Source: Alphaproteobacteria bacterium SO-S41
Lineage (GTDB): Bacteria > Pseudomonadota > Alphaproteobacteria > Micropepsales > Micropepsaceae
DNA: 64,000 bases
Assembly (NCBI GenBank): GCA_019670725.1
Contig: AP024629.1
Span: 1,984,001-2,048,000 of the forward strand
Direction: 5' to 3'
This document shows, in pieces, positions 26,301 through 34,523 of the stretch (positions are counted from its first letter, which is position 1; the number at the start of each line of letters is the position of its first letter). The notes beneath the pieces are model-generated. The model saw nothing but the letters and a program-made list of their open reading frames with translations. It was not told where the DNA came from and did no database searches. The position numbers were made by a program, and so were the translations under genes.

Positions 26301-27329
26301 AGCCCGGCTGAAGAGGCCGGCGGCAGGGGAGAGCTTGTAGATCGCATCGGCTGCCAGGATCGCGGCGGCGGCGGTCCAGGCAGGCTTCTCGACCGGCCAG
26401 GGCACATTCTCGGCGTATTGGAAGCCCATCCAGTAGGCGTGGCTGTCGTCGCGCCACTGGTCCTGCAGATGGAACATCGCCTTGGCGCGTTCGGTGTCGC
26501 CGGCGACCATCAGCGCCATGGCGAGCTCGCAGCCCTCGGCGATGGTGACCCAGGGCTCGCCCAGCACGCAGCGGCAGCCGCGGCCTTCGACGACGAACTC
26601 GTCCCAGCGCGCGGCCAGCCGGTCCAGCGCCTCGCTGCCGGTCACCGCGCCGACGAGGACCGGGTAGTACCAGTCCATCGAGAAGTTATCCTTCTTCGCC
26701 CAGGTGCGGTCGAAGCGTTCCGGCTTGTTGCGGATGGCCTCGCCCAGCGCGGTGCGCGCGCGGCGCCAGGGCGTCGCATCATGGCCGAGCGCCGCGGCGA
26801 TCATGATCGCGCATTCCAGGCTCTTGTAGATCGAGGCATTGCCGGTCAGCAGGGCATCGTCGGGTTCGGCTTCCGGCCCGGGCGCCGCCCAGCGGATTTC
26901 GCCATGCGGGCTTTGCAGCGCCAGCACGAAGTCGATGGAGGCGCGCACCATCTGCCAGTAGCGGGTCAGCAGCTTCACATCGCCGGTAACGAGATAGAGG
27001 TGCCAGATGCCGGTCGCGGGATAGGCGCAGAAATTCGTGTCGCGCTTCTTCGGCTCGTCGCCGGTGCCTTCATAGCGCCCGGTCTCGAGGTTCACCGCGC
27101 TGCCGTAATGCGCCCACCACGACCCGTCCGCTTCCTGCACGGAGGCAAGATAGTCATAGGCGCGTTTCGCCTCGACGATATGGCCGAGCACGGCGAGGCC
27201 CATCGCTGCTTCGGTGTGGTTCCACGGGTCCCACACGCCCTTGTCGAACCACGGGATCGCGCCGTCGGGGCGCTGCAGTTCGAGGATGCGCTTCAGCGCG
27301 CCGTCGAAGAATTTGGCGGGCAGGCTCAT
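26253..27329 (-). CDS. Alpha/alpha-toroid (prenyltransferase/cyclase-like) protein
   Basis: A 358-residue protein rich in Trp and helical repeats such as LQRPDGAIPWFDKG, VQEADGSWWAHYG and LQSPHGEIRWAAPG. These match the (alpha/alpha)6 barrel of terpene cyclases, prenyltransferase beta subunits and some glycosidases. The QxxDGSW-type repeats are the recognisable element; a specific reaction cannot be given. Start 27329 overlaps the preceding methyltransferase stop by four bases (ATGA). It closes the GT4-methyltransferase-toroid cassette, which suggests all three act on one glycolipid or glycan. Confidence 0.78.
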   Translation of the reverse strand: MSLPAKFFDGALKRILELQRPDGAIPWFDKGVWDPWNHTEAAMGLAVLGHIVEAKRAYDYLASVQEADGSWWAHYGSAVNLETGRYEGTGDEPKKRDTNFCAYPATGIWHLYLVTGDVKLLTRYWQMVRASIDFVLALQSPHGEIRWAAPGPEAEPDDALLTGNASIYKSLECAIMIAAALGHDATPWRRARTALGEAIRNKPERFDRTWAKKDNFSMDWYYPVLVGAVTGSEALDRLAARWDEFVVEGRGCRCVLGEPWVTIAEGCELAMALMVAGDTERAKAMFHLQDQWRDDSHAYWMGFQYAENVPWPVEKPAWTAAAAILAADAIYKLSPAAGLFSRASTTEPHEQAQGLHHL

Positions 27330-28042
27330 GCGGCGGGCTTCGTGAAATAGAGCACGATGCTCTTGCCCATCAGCGGATCGGCAACCTTCTCCAGCGCGCG
27401 GGTCAGCAGCGGGCGCTTGAGGATGTCCCACTCCAGGAAGGTGCGATACCAGCGCACGAGCCGGCTGGTCTCGCGCTTGTCCCACATGGCGCATTGCAGC
27501 CACCAATAGGGCGAGTGCAGGCCGTGCGCCCAGTGGCGGCGGTCGAACTTGAAGCCGGCGCCGCGCACATCGGCCTTGAGGCCGGAGGTGCGGAAGATGC
27601 GGACATGGCCGCCGGGATTGGTGTGATAGCGCTCTTCCAGCTTCCAGCAGACCCATTCGGGGAAGGCGCGGGGCACGGAGACGCCGAACCGGCCGCCGGG
27701 TTTCAGCACGCGGGCGATTTCCTTCAACGCGCCGCGATGGTCGGGAATGTGCTCCAGCACCTCGCTGCAGATGATGCGGTCGAAGCTGGCGTCCGGGAAG
27801 GGCAGGGTCAGCGCGTCGGCGACCGTCAGGCTGAAGCTGCGCTTCGAGTTGGGGTCCATGTCGGGCGCGTATTCAAAGCCCTTGCGTGTCGCGACCACGT
27901 CGTCGAAGCCGAGATCGGCGCCGACCACGTGGCAGACCGCGTGATAGTACATCTGGTGCGTATGCCGCCCCCGGCCGCAGCCGAGATCGAGCGCCCGCAT
28001 GCCGTCGCGCAGGTCCAGCAGGCGCAGATCAATCGTCTGCAC
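27326..28042 (-). CDS. SAM-dependent methyltransferase (Methyltransf_11)
   Basis: A 238-residue enzyme with motif I ALDLGCGRGRHTHQM, the post-I acidic loop and CSEVLEHIPDH, and motif III IARVLKPGGRFGVSVPR. Start GTG 28042 was chosen: it lies 14 bases inside the end of the GT4 gene and gives a product that opens just before motif I. The longer reading adds a Ser/Pro-rich stretch antisense-like in composition. Methylation of the glycan made by the adjacent GT4 is the simplest idea, but this is inference from context. Confidence 0.88.
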   Translation of the reverse strand: MQTIDLRLLDLRDGMRALDLGCGRGRHTHQMYYHAVCHVVGADLGFDDVVATRKGFEYAPDMDPNSKRSFSLTVADALTLPFPDASFDRIICSEVLEHIPDHRGALKEIARVLKPGGRFGVSVPRAFPEWVCWKLEERYHTNPGGHVRIFRTSGLKADVRGAGFKFDRRHWAHGLHSPYWWLQCAMWDKRETSRLVRWYRTFLEWDILKRPLLTRALEKVADPLMGKSIVLYFTKPAA

Positions 28043-29390
28043 GTTGCATCCCGTAATGCTTGGCGATGGCGTCCTTGTAGACGGCGACGGCATCGGCGGC
28101 CGCGCGCGTCCACAGGAACTTCTCCTGGATGCGGCGATAGCCGGCCGCGCCGTAATGGGCGCGCTTCTCGGGATTGTCGAGCAGGTCGCCTATGGCCGCC
28201 GCCAGCGCCGCGCTGTCGCGTGTGGGTACGACGATGCCGGCATCGCCGACGACTTCCGGCAGCGAGCCGCCATCGGTGGTGACGACCGGCACGCCGCAGG
28301 CCATCGCCTCGCCGGCCGGGAAGCCAAAGCCTTCATAGACCGACGGCGAAACGGCGACGGTTGCTTCGGCGTAGTAGTGCCGCATTTCCTCGATCGTCAG
28401 CCCGTGGACGAACTTCACCTTGTCGCGGATGCCCAGCTCGTCGAGTGCGCGCGAGGTATTGCCCTCGCGCAGCTTGGAGACGACCAGCAGCTCAAGATCG
28501 GGCTTGGTCTTCAGCAGTTCAGCATAGGCGTGGATCAGGTACATCAGGCCCTTCAGCGCGACGTCGGCGCTGGTGACGCACATAATGCGGTTCGGCTTGC
28601 GCGCAATGCCGGGCTCGGGATGGAAGTCGGTCGCGTTTATGCCGTGCAGCACGACCTTCATGTGCTTGGGATCGACGCCGAACTCCGTCACCACGTCGCG
28701 CTTGGTAGATTCAGAGACGACGATCACCGGGTCGAGCCGGCGCGCGACCTTCTTCTGCATGTTGACGAAGCTGTGCCAGCGGCGGATCAGCAGCTTCAGC
28801 TTGTAGGACTGGGCATGGGCGATCGCGATGTCGCGGTCGCGCGTGATGGGATGGTGGATCGTGCCGGCGACCGGCAGGCCGAGCGCACGCACCTTGAGCA
28901 GGCCCCAGCACAGGGTCTGGTTGTCATGCACCACGTCGTAATTCTGGTGCCGCGTGCGCATGTGGCGATAGAGTCGCTCGCCGAAGCTCTTCAGCTCGCC
29001 GAACCCGCCGGTGATGTGGGTGAGGTATTCCTGGATATCGGTCCAGGTTTTAGACGCGCCCTTGGGATAGCTCGGGATGCCCATCCAGTTCTTGGGCTTC
29101 GCATAGAGATCGAGCGATTCCAGCTTGGTCAGCATGATCCGCGGATCAAGATTGGGATACGGCGGGCCGGAGATGACTTCGACCTCGTGTCCCAGCTCCA
29201 GAATCGCGCGGGACATGTAGTCCATATAGATGCCCTGGCCGCCGGTATGCGGATCGGAGCGATAGCTCGGCAGCAGGATGCGCAGGGGTTCATCGCCGCG
29301 CAGGACAGCCTCGCGCCGGCGGGCGGCGACGGCGGGGTCGAGGGGCGTGCTGTGCGGCTTGAAAGCGGCGGTGGTGGCGAGCGAGTTCAA
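28029..29390 (-). CDS. Family 4 glycosyltransferase
   Basis: A 453-residue GT-B enzyme. The N-terminal domain has ILLPSYRSDPHTGGQGIY, and the C-terminal domain has the EX7E donor site in SPSVYEGFGFPAGEAMACG followed by PVVTTDGGSLPEVVGDAG. It should transfer a sugar from a nucleotide donor with retention. TTG 29390 is taken as start (GGTGG six bases before); the first ~35 residues lie before the fold begins, so a later start cannot be excluded. First gene of the three-gene minus-strand cassette, 73 bases after soxR. Confidence 0.9.
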   Translation of the reverse strand: MNSLATTAAFKPHSTPLDPAVAARRREAVLRGDEPLRILLPSYRSDPHTGGQGIYMDYMSRAILELGHEVEVISGPPYPNLDPRIMLTKLESLDLYAKPKNWMGIPSYPKGASKTWTDIQEYLTHITGGFGELKSFGERLYRHMRTRHQNYDVVHDNQTLCWGLLKVRALGLPVAGTIHHPITRDRDIAIAHAQSYKLKLLIRRWHSFVNMQKKVARRLDPVIVVSESTKRDVVTEFGVDPKHMKVVLHGINATDFHPEPGIARKPNRIMCVTSADVALKGLMYLIHAYAELLKTKPDLELLVVSKLREGNTSRALDELGIRDKVKFVHGLTIEEMRHYYAEATVAVSPSVYEGFGFPAGEAMACGVPVVTTDGGSLPEVVGDAGIVVPTRDSAALAAAIGDLLDNPEKRAHYGAAGYRRIQEKFLWTRAAADAVAVYKDAIAKHYGMQRADD

Positions 29391-29463
29391 GCGGGTCCAC
29401 CTGACGGAAACGGAAGGCGCGAGGAGTGCCAGAAGCCCTCTCTTGCCGCAAGACGACGTTACG

Positions 29464-29928
29464 TCAGCCGAGGTCAGACTCCGAGAACTCGGCCACGACG
29501 TAACGAGGCCCGGCGCCCAGCCGGGCGGCGCGGTCTTCGCGGTTATAGAGCGCGCAGGTTTTCAGCGAGAGGCAGCCGCAGCCGATGCAGCCGTCCAGTC
29601 GTTCGCGCATGCGGGTGAGGGCGGCGATCTTGTCGTCGATCGTCGCGCGCACCGCGCGGCTGATGTCGTTCCAGTCCTTGCGGTTCGGCGTGCGGCCTTC
29701 GGGCAGGCGGCGGAGCTGGCCTTCGATGTCCTGGATGGAGAGGCCGAGCATCTGGGCAATGACGACGAAGGAGAGGCGGCGGATGTCGGAGCGCGGGAAG
29801 CGCCGCTGGCCGCCGGTATTGCGGATGGGGTGAACCAGCCCCTTCGCCTCGTAGAAGCGGATCGCCGAGACCGAGAGGCCGGTGCGCGCGGCCAGCTGGC
29901 CGATGGAAAGCAGGTCGGTGCTGAGCAT
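29464..29928 (-). CDS. soxR: Redox-sensitive transcriptional activator SoxR
   Basis: A 154-residue MerR-family regulator. The winged HTH is LSIGQLAARTGLSVSAIRFY with RNTGGQRRFPRSDIRRL, followed by a dimerisation helix. The [2Fe-2S] cluster is formed by Cys114, Cys117, Cys119 and Cys125 (CIGCGCLSLKTC), spaced exactly as in E. coli SoxR. Oxidation of the cluster by redox-cycling compounds or nitric oxide turns it into an activator. The gene is divergent from a VOC gene whose promoter holds a SoxR box. No soxS is near, as expected outside enteric bacteria, where SoxR controls its targets directly. Confidence 0.96.
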   Translation of the reverse strand: MLSTDLLSIGQLAARTGLSVSAIRFYEAKGLVHPIRNTGGQRRFPRSDIRRLSFVVIAQMLGLSIQDIEGQLRRLPEGRTPNRKDWNDISRAVRATIDDKIAALTRMRERLDGCIGCGCLSLKTCALYNREDRAARLGAGPRYVVAEFSESDLG

Positions 29929-29961
29929 GTGTGACGAGCGTCGCAGGTGCCAGATGGAAGC

Positions 29962-29992
29962 TTGACCTCAACTTAGGTTGAGGAATTACAAA
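29962..29992 (+). promoter_or_regulatory. SoxR box within a 19-base-spacer promoter
   Basis: CCTCAAC-TTAG-GTTGAGG (29966-29983) is a perfect seven-base inverted repeat, very close to the known SoxR operator (CCTCAAG-N4-CTTGAGG). It overlaps -35 TTGACC (29962-29967) and lies before TACAAA (29987-29992). The -35 to -10 spacing of 19 bases is the hallmark of MerR-type activated promoters. The direction is plus, toward the VOC gene at 30047. Confidence 0.88.
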
Positions 29993-30046
29993 ACGCAAAC
30001 CGAAGCGATCCCCGGCGCGTCTGTGCCGGACAGAAGGAGAGAAGAG

Positions 30047-30406
30047 ATGCGTCAGGCAGTGTTGGAACACGTCAACATCACGGTCAGCGACCCCGTCCGC
30101 ACGGCGGCGCTGATGACCGTGCTGTTCGGCTGGCAGGTGCGCTGGCAGGGTCCGGCCAAGCTGGGTGGGCATACCGTGCATGTGGGGCCGGAGGACTGCT
30201 ATCTCGCGGTCTATTCGAACGGGTCCGCGCCGCCGACCGGGCGGTTGAACCATGTCGGCGTCGTGGTCGGTGATCTCGATGCGGTCGAGAAGCGCGTGCT
30301 GGCGGCCGGCTATCGCACGCACAGCCATGGCGACTACGCGCCCGGCCGCCGGTTCTATTTCAACGACCACGACGATATCGAGTTCGAGGTCGTCAGCTAT
30401 GACTGA
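30047..30406 (+). CDS. VOC (glyoxalase-like) family protein, SoxR target
   Basis: A 119-residue single VOC domain (LEHVNITVSDPVRTAALM at the start, LNHVGVVVGDLDAVE in the second half, FYFNDHDDIEFEVVSYD at the end). His8, Glu and similar ligands fit a metal-binding fold; members include glyoxalases, drug-binding and dioxygenase proteins. ATG 30047 follows AAGGAGAGAAGAG. It is the first gene after the SoxR box, so it probably detoxifies or binds a redox-active compound. The next gene overlaps its end by eight bases. Confidence 0.88.
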   Translation: MRQAVLEHVNITVSDPVRTAALMTVLFGWQVRWQGPAKLGGHTVHVGPEDCYLAVYSNGSAPPTGRLNHVGVVVGDLDAVEKRVLAAGYRTHSHGDYAPGRRFYFNDHDDIEFEVVSYD

Positions 30407-30929
30407 CACGGCGCTGCGCGAGACGGAGGGGATGACGGTGATCCTCTATCGTGGCGCGGGCGGCGCCGCGCTGCTGGCCGGCGTGCTGCGCATCGCCAGC
30501 GCGTTCATTCCCTACGCGCCGGATCAGGCGGCGCTGGAGACCGTATTCGGCTTGGTGGATCTCGGCTTGCTGTTCGGGACCATCGGCATCTATCTCGCGG
30601 ATCGCGACGCGCTGGGCCTTGCAGGGCTAGCGGGGTTCGTCGTGCTGCTCTCCGGCATCGCCAGCATTGTCGGCCCGGACAGCGTGTTTCTCGGCGTCAA
30701 CACCTATGCGGTCGGCGTGAACGTCATCGCCGCCGGCGCGGTGATCCTTGCGGTGCAATGGCTGCGGACGGGGCGGCTGACGACCAGCGCGCTCACGCTG
30801 ATCAGTTCGGTCGCGATCGGCGGGATTGGCCCGGTGGCGGGGCTGGGCGGCGCATCGTTCGTCGCGGCGGGCGTGTTGTTCGGGATCGCCTATGCCGCCG
30901 CTGGATTACATCTGCTGCGCCGGTTCTGA
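30399..30929 (+). CDS. Small polytopic membrane protein, SoxR operon
   Basis: A 176-residue hydrophobic protein with about six transmembrane stretches (for example AALLAGVLRIASAF, LGLLFGTIGIYLA, GLAGFVVLLSGIASIVG, VNVIAAGAVILAVQWL, FVAAGVLFGIAYAAAGLHLL). No transport or catalytic motif stands out and I do not recognise the family. ATG 30399 lies eight bases inside the VOC gene, so both are expressed from the SoxR-controlled promoter. A role in handling redox-active compounds at the membrane is inference from context. Confidence 0.8.
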   Translation: MTDTALRETEGMTVILYRGAGGAALLAGVLRIASAFIPYAPDQAALETVFGLVDLGLLFGTIGIYLADRDALGLAGLAGFVVLLSGIASIVGPDSVFLGVNTYAVGVNVIAAGAVILAVQWLRTGRLTTSALTLISSVAIGGIGPVAGLGGASFVAAGVLFGIAYAAAGLHLLRRF

Positions 30930-30931
30930 GG

Positions 30932-31540
30932 TCAGCGCGGCCGCTTCGCTTTCGCAACCTGCTTGTGGCGGAAGCAGTCGGTCATGTGGTCGTTGACGAG
31001 ACCGCAGGCCTGCATCCAGGCGTAGACAATGGTCGGGCCGCAAAAGGTGAAGCCGCGCTTCTTCAAATCTTTGGAGAAGGCGGTGGAGATGTCGGTCGCG
31101 GCGGGCACCTGCTTGAACGAATTGAAGCTGTTGACCAGCGGCTTGCCGCCGACGAACGACCAGCAATAGGCCGAAAACCCTCCGGGATAGGTCTTCTCCA
31201 TCTCAAGATACGCCTTGGCGTTCTTGATCGCGCCTTCGATCTTGCCGCGATGGCGGATGATGCCTTCATCGCCGAGCAGGCGGGTCACGTCGTCTTCCGT
31301 GAATTTCGAAACCTTCACCGGGTCGAAATTCCTGAACGCCTTCCGGAAGTTCTCGCGTTTCCTGAGGATGGTGATCCACGACAGGCCGGCCTGGAAGCCG
31401 TCGAGGATCAGCTTCTCCCACAGCGCGCGGCCGTCATATTCCGGCACGCCCCATTCGGTGTCGTGATAGTCGAGATAGAGCGGGTCGGACCCGGGCCAGA
31501 CGCAGCCGCCGCGTTGTTTGCCGCTCACGTGTGCAGGCAC
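30932..31540 (-). CDS. tag: DNA-3-methyladenine glycosylase I
   Basis: A 202-residue base-excision enzyme that removes 3-methyladenine from alkylated DNA. Zinc ligands are visible as CVWPGSDPLYLDYHD near the N-terminus and HMTDCF near the C-terminus. The catalytic region is WGVPEYDGRALWEKLILDG with FQAGLSWITILRKRENFR, closely like E. coli Tag. The start overlaps the upstream VOC gene by 16 bases. It converges on the SoxR-controlled membrane protein gene with two bases between stops. Confidence 0.95.
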   Translation of the reverse strand: MPAHVSGKQRGGCVWPGSDPLYLDYHDTEWGVPEYDGRALWEKLILDGFQAGLSWITILRKRENFRKAFRNFDPVKVSKFTEDDVTRLLGDEGIIRHRGKIEGAIKNAKAYLEMEKTYPGGFSAYCWSFVGGKPLVNSFNSFKQVPAATDISTAFSKDLKKRGFTFCGPTIVYAWMQACGLVNDHMTDCFRHKQVAKAKRPR

Positions 31541-31905
31541 GCTTCAATCTTGTTTCCGTCGGGATCGCGCACGAAGGCGCCGTAATAGTGGTGGCCGTAA
31601 TCGGGGCGGGGACCGGGCGGCCCGTCATCGATGCCGCCATGCTTCAGCGCCGCCTCGTAAAAGGCCGCAATCTGCGCCTCGGACTTCGCGTCGAAGCAGA
31701 TATGGACGCCGTTGCCGACGCTGGCGCGGCTGCGGTCGTGCGGCTGCTGAATCCAGAATTCGGGATGATCGACGCCATAGCCGACCGCAAAGGGCGCGAA
31801 ATCCATGACGCGCTTATAGCCGAGCACTTCCATGCAGGCGTCATAGAAGGTGAGCGCCTTGCCCATGTCGTTCGAGCCCAGCGATACGTGATGCACCATG
31901 GCCAT
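31525..31905 (-). CDS. VOC family protein (glyoxalase-like)
   Basis: A 126-residue single VOC domain: MVHHVSLGSNDMGKALTFYD opens the first beta-alpha-beta unit, GNGVHICFDAKSEAQIAAFY the second, and FVRDPDGNKIEACLH is the common C-terminal strand with the metal-binding Glu. Start 31905 follows GGGGAGACGCAAA; the longer reading from 31977 adds 24 unlikely residues. It is coupled to tag by overlap. Function within the superfamily is open. Confidence 0.88.
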   Translation of the reverse strand: MAMVHHVSLGSNDMGKALTFYDACMEVLGYKRVMDFAPFAVGYGVDHPEFWIQQPHDRSRASVGNGVHICFDAKSEAQIAAFYEAALKHGGIDDGPPGPRPDYGHHYYGAFVRDPDGNKIEACLHT

Positions 31906-32060
31906 TTTGCGTCTCCCCAAGAGCGCCGCCAGTATGTGAACAAAAGCGGAACTGTCAAGCACGAAACACAGATGCAATGACGCTCAGGCGGCGGTTGGCG
32001 TAACGGCAGAGCGGAGTCATGCTCCCGCCCATAAAGACATAACAACCAGGGACGGACGCC

Positions 32061-33497
32061 ATGCCTTTGAAGACCCAGGAGGAGTATATCGCCAGCCTGC
32101 GCGACGGCCGTGAAACCTATTGGGACGGCGAGCGCATCGAGGACATCACGACCCATCCGCGCTTTCGCGTGCCGATCGCGGTGGCCGCGCGCGACTACGC
32201 GGCGACCGAGGGCGGGCGCAACGCCGTCCACGCCTATCGCACCGAAGCGGGCGAGGCGGCGCACCGCGTCTTCCAGATCCCGCGCACCGAGGACGACCTC
32301 AACGCGCGCGTCGCGATGATGGACCACATGTCCATCGTCGGCGGCGTCACCGGCGTGATGATGGCGCTGATGAGCGTCAAGGACGCCGTCGCGGCGGTGA
32401 ACCCCAAATACGCCGAGAATATCGAGCGGCTCTACGCCTATGTCCGCGACAACGATCTGCGCGCCGCGGAGGTCATCACCGATCCCAAGGGCGACCGCTC
32501 CAAGCGCGCGCATGAGCAGGACGATCCCGACCTCTATGTCCGCATCGTCAAGCGCACCGACGAGGGCATCGTGGTGCGCGGCGCCAAGCTGCACATCACG
32601 GCGGCTTCACTGGTGCACGAACTGGTGGTGATGCCGACCAAGGGCATGCGGCAGGACGAGACGGACTACGCCGTCTCGTTCTCGATCCCCGTCAACGCGC
32701 CGGGCGTGAAGGTCATCAATCGCAGCTTCGCGCCGCCCGAGTTGAACGCGTTCGACTATCCCTCCAGCGCGCATCACTCGATGCCGGAAGGCTTCGTCGT
32801 GTTCGACGATGTCTTCGTGCCGTGGGACCGGGTGTTCCTCGCGGGCGAGGTGCGGCTCGCTTCGGTACTGGCGCAGTCGCTGGGCCTGTGGGAGCGCACG
32901 GGCGGGCTCGTCGCCGCGGTGGCGTCATCGAAACTCTTCGTCGGTCTCGCGACGCTGGTCAGCGAGTATCAGGGCAAGGAGCGTGACGCCCATGTGCAGA
33001 GCACGATCGCAGAGCTGGTTTGCTACGCCGAGATGTTGCGCATGGGGCTCGACTTCGCGCTCCGCCATTACGAGACGACGCCGACCGGGATGATCCATCC
33101 CAACGTGCTCGCGGTGAATGCGGCGAAATACTACTACGCCGCCAACTACCATGTGATGGTGCGCAATCTTCAGGACCTCAGCGGCGGTCTGGTCGTCACG
33201 CTGCCCGAGGAGGCGGATCTCCGCAGCCCGGTCACCGGCCCCTATATCCGCAAATATCTCGCGACCAAATCCAGCGTCGATGTCGAAACGCGGATGCGTG
33301 TCTACAACCTCATCCGAGACATGACGGCGGACGCCTATGGCGGCTGGCACCTGGTCGTGGCGCTGCAGGCCGGCGGTGGCCTCGCGGCCCAGCGCGTGAT
33401 GATGAACCGCACCTACGACATGGCCGGCGCGCGCGAGATGGCGCTGCGGGCGGCGGGCGCGGTGACAGGGGAGGCACAGCTGAAGGCGGCGGAATAG
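32061..33497 (+). CDS. 4-hydroxyphenylacetate 3-hydroxylase (HpaB) family flavoenzyme
   Basis: A 478-residue protein with the HpaB N- and C-terminal domains: KTQEEYIASLRDGRETYWDG at the start, ITDPKGDRSKRAHEQ, GAKLHITAASLVHELVVMP, and FVVFDDVFVPWDRVFLAGE in the flavin-binding core. Such enzymes hydroxylate phenols using FADH2 from a separate reductase, which is not seen nearby. The Cys residues of the related 4-hydroxybutyryl-CoA dehydratase Fe-S site are absent (MMDHMSIVGG in that region), so a monooxygenase is more likely. Substrate unknown; aromatic catabolism elsewhere in the window makes a phenolic plausible. Confidence 0.85.
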   Translation: MPLKTQEEYIASLRDGRETYWDGERIEDITTHPRFRVPIAVAARDYAATEGGRNAVHAYRTEAGEAAHRVFQIPRTEDDLNARVAMMDHMSIVGGVTGVMMALMSVKDAVAAVNPKYAENIERLYAYVRDNDLRAAEVITDPKGDRSKRAHEQDDPDLYVRIVKRTDEGIVVRGAKLHITAASLVHELVVMPTKGMRQDETDYAVSFSIPVNAPGVKVINRSFAPPELNAFDYPSSAHHSMPEGFVVFDDVFVPWDRVFLAGEVRLASVLAQSLGLWERTGGLVAAVASSKLFVGLATLVSEYQGKERDAHVQSTIAELVCYAEMLRMGLDFALRHYETTPTGMIHPNVLAVNAAKYYYAANYHVMVRNLQDLSGGLVVTLPEEADLRSPVTGPYIRKYLATKSSVDVETRMRVYNLIRDMTADAYGGWHLVVALQAGGGLAAQRVMMNRTYDMAGAREMALRAAGAVTGEAQLKAAE

Positions 33498-33521
33498 CCG
33501 TCCGCTCCCTTACTCCTCTTC

Positions 33522-33544
33522 ATGGCCGCCCTTGAGGCAGCCAT
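33522..33544. repeat. Paired-hairpin repeat, family 1 (one arm)
   Basis: ATGGCCGCCCTTGAGGCAGCCAT matches the first arm of the element at 7010-7032 except for one base (GCGG to GCAG) in the stem. The partner arm is missing; only a loose CCATGAG remains near 33568. It lies just after the HpaB-family gene and may act as its terminator. Confidence 0.75.
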
Positions 33545-33602
33545 CCGCGCCTGAGTGTGGTGGTGACCATGAGTTGGACGGGTTTGAAACCGCCGCTTAC
33601 CG

Positions 33603-34523
33603 CTACTCGCCCTGTTGTATGCGGACGCGAAAAACCGAGCGTCCCCATCGCGCCAGAAGAAGCGGCACCCAAGCAAATGCGATAATGCCGAACACCCAGG
33701 CACGGTGCGCCCACATCCAAGTTGGATATTGAACGAAAGCGACGATGCTAAAGATGATAGGTTGGAGCGCGATGTTGGTGACGATGAGGACACGTCGCGT
33801 GCTGCCGAAAGCGAGCCTGGTATAGGCGTAGAGCGCTCTTCGTCCCCAACTCTCTCGATTGGTCACGATGCCGCGCGTCGCCTCGAAGGCAGCGCGATTG
33901 CCATGCAGATGCGAAGCTATTTCCAAATGCGCCTTTGCGCGTTTCATGTCGCCATCGGCCATCCAGATTTCGGCGGCGATGCATCGCGCCAATTGCCAGT
34001 CAGGCGCGTGCACAATGGCCATTTCAATGTGGCGGCGAGCGGCTGACAGAGTCCGCTGCTGGAGGAGGTAGCTGGCGTATCCACAATTGATCTCGGGACA
34101 ATCGGGCGCGCGGAGCAGAGCCGCCAGCCAAAGATTGCGCGTCGCGGGAACGGTGTTGACGCCAGTATCGCCGGCGCTCTGCGCCTGGGCGATCATCGCA
34201 TCAATTGCCTGGTTCCATGGCGATTGCGGATCGAGTGTCCGCGCGTCGTCCAGCGTCTCGGCTGATTGCTTCAACCGGCCGATGGCGAGGAACACCCACG
34301 CGAGCAAGTAGAGCGACAACGCCTGGCTCGGTCGGTCCCATGGACCGCGGCGAACCGTTTCATCAAGGGCGCGTGTCGTGAAGGCGACGATCAACGCCAG
34401 TCCTTCGGCCTCGGCAATGCCGTCAACCACGCGCTCAAGCGCAGGGAGCGCGTCGGGCAGGCGTCCGTTCAAGATGAGAACAGTCGCCTCCGCCAATGCC
34501 TGGCTGGCTTCATTCCGATCCAT
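33603..34523 (-). CDS. TPR-like protein with C-terminal membrane segments
   Basis: A 306-residue protein. Helical repeats resembling TPRs are seen at ~65-100 (LYLLAWVFLAIGRLKQSAETL, split) and ~150-220 (CGYASYLLQQRTLSAARRHI, AEIWMADGDMKRAKAHLEIA). Two hydrophobic segments lie near the end (IALQPIIFSIVAFVQYP, VFGIIAFAWVPLLLARW). The DNA is visibly less GC-rich than its neighbours, with more A/T third positions, which hints at recent acquisition or relaxed selection. The start lies 14 bases inside ygfZ, so it is co-transcribed with it. No function recognised. Confidence 0.7.
   Translation of the reverse strand: MDRNEASQALAEATVLILNGRLPDALPALERVVDGIAEAEGLALIVAFTTRALDETVRRGPWDRPSQALSLYLLAWVFLAIGRLKQSAETLDDARTLDPQSPWNQAIDAMIAQAQSAGDTGVNTVPATRNLWLAALLRAPDCPEINCGYASYLLQQRTLSAARRHIEMAIVHAPDWQLARCIAAEIWMADGDMKRAKAHLEIASHLHGNRAAFEATRGIVTNRESWGRRALYAYTRLAFGSTRRVLIVTNIALQPIIFSIVAFVQYPTWMWAHRAWVFGIIAFAWVPLLLARWGRSVFRVRIQQGE

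Noticed and set aside
32061-33497. 4-hydroxybutyryl-CoA dehydratase
   Set aside because: The cysteines that hold that enzyme's Fe-S cluster are not present; the monooxygenase branch fits better.
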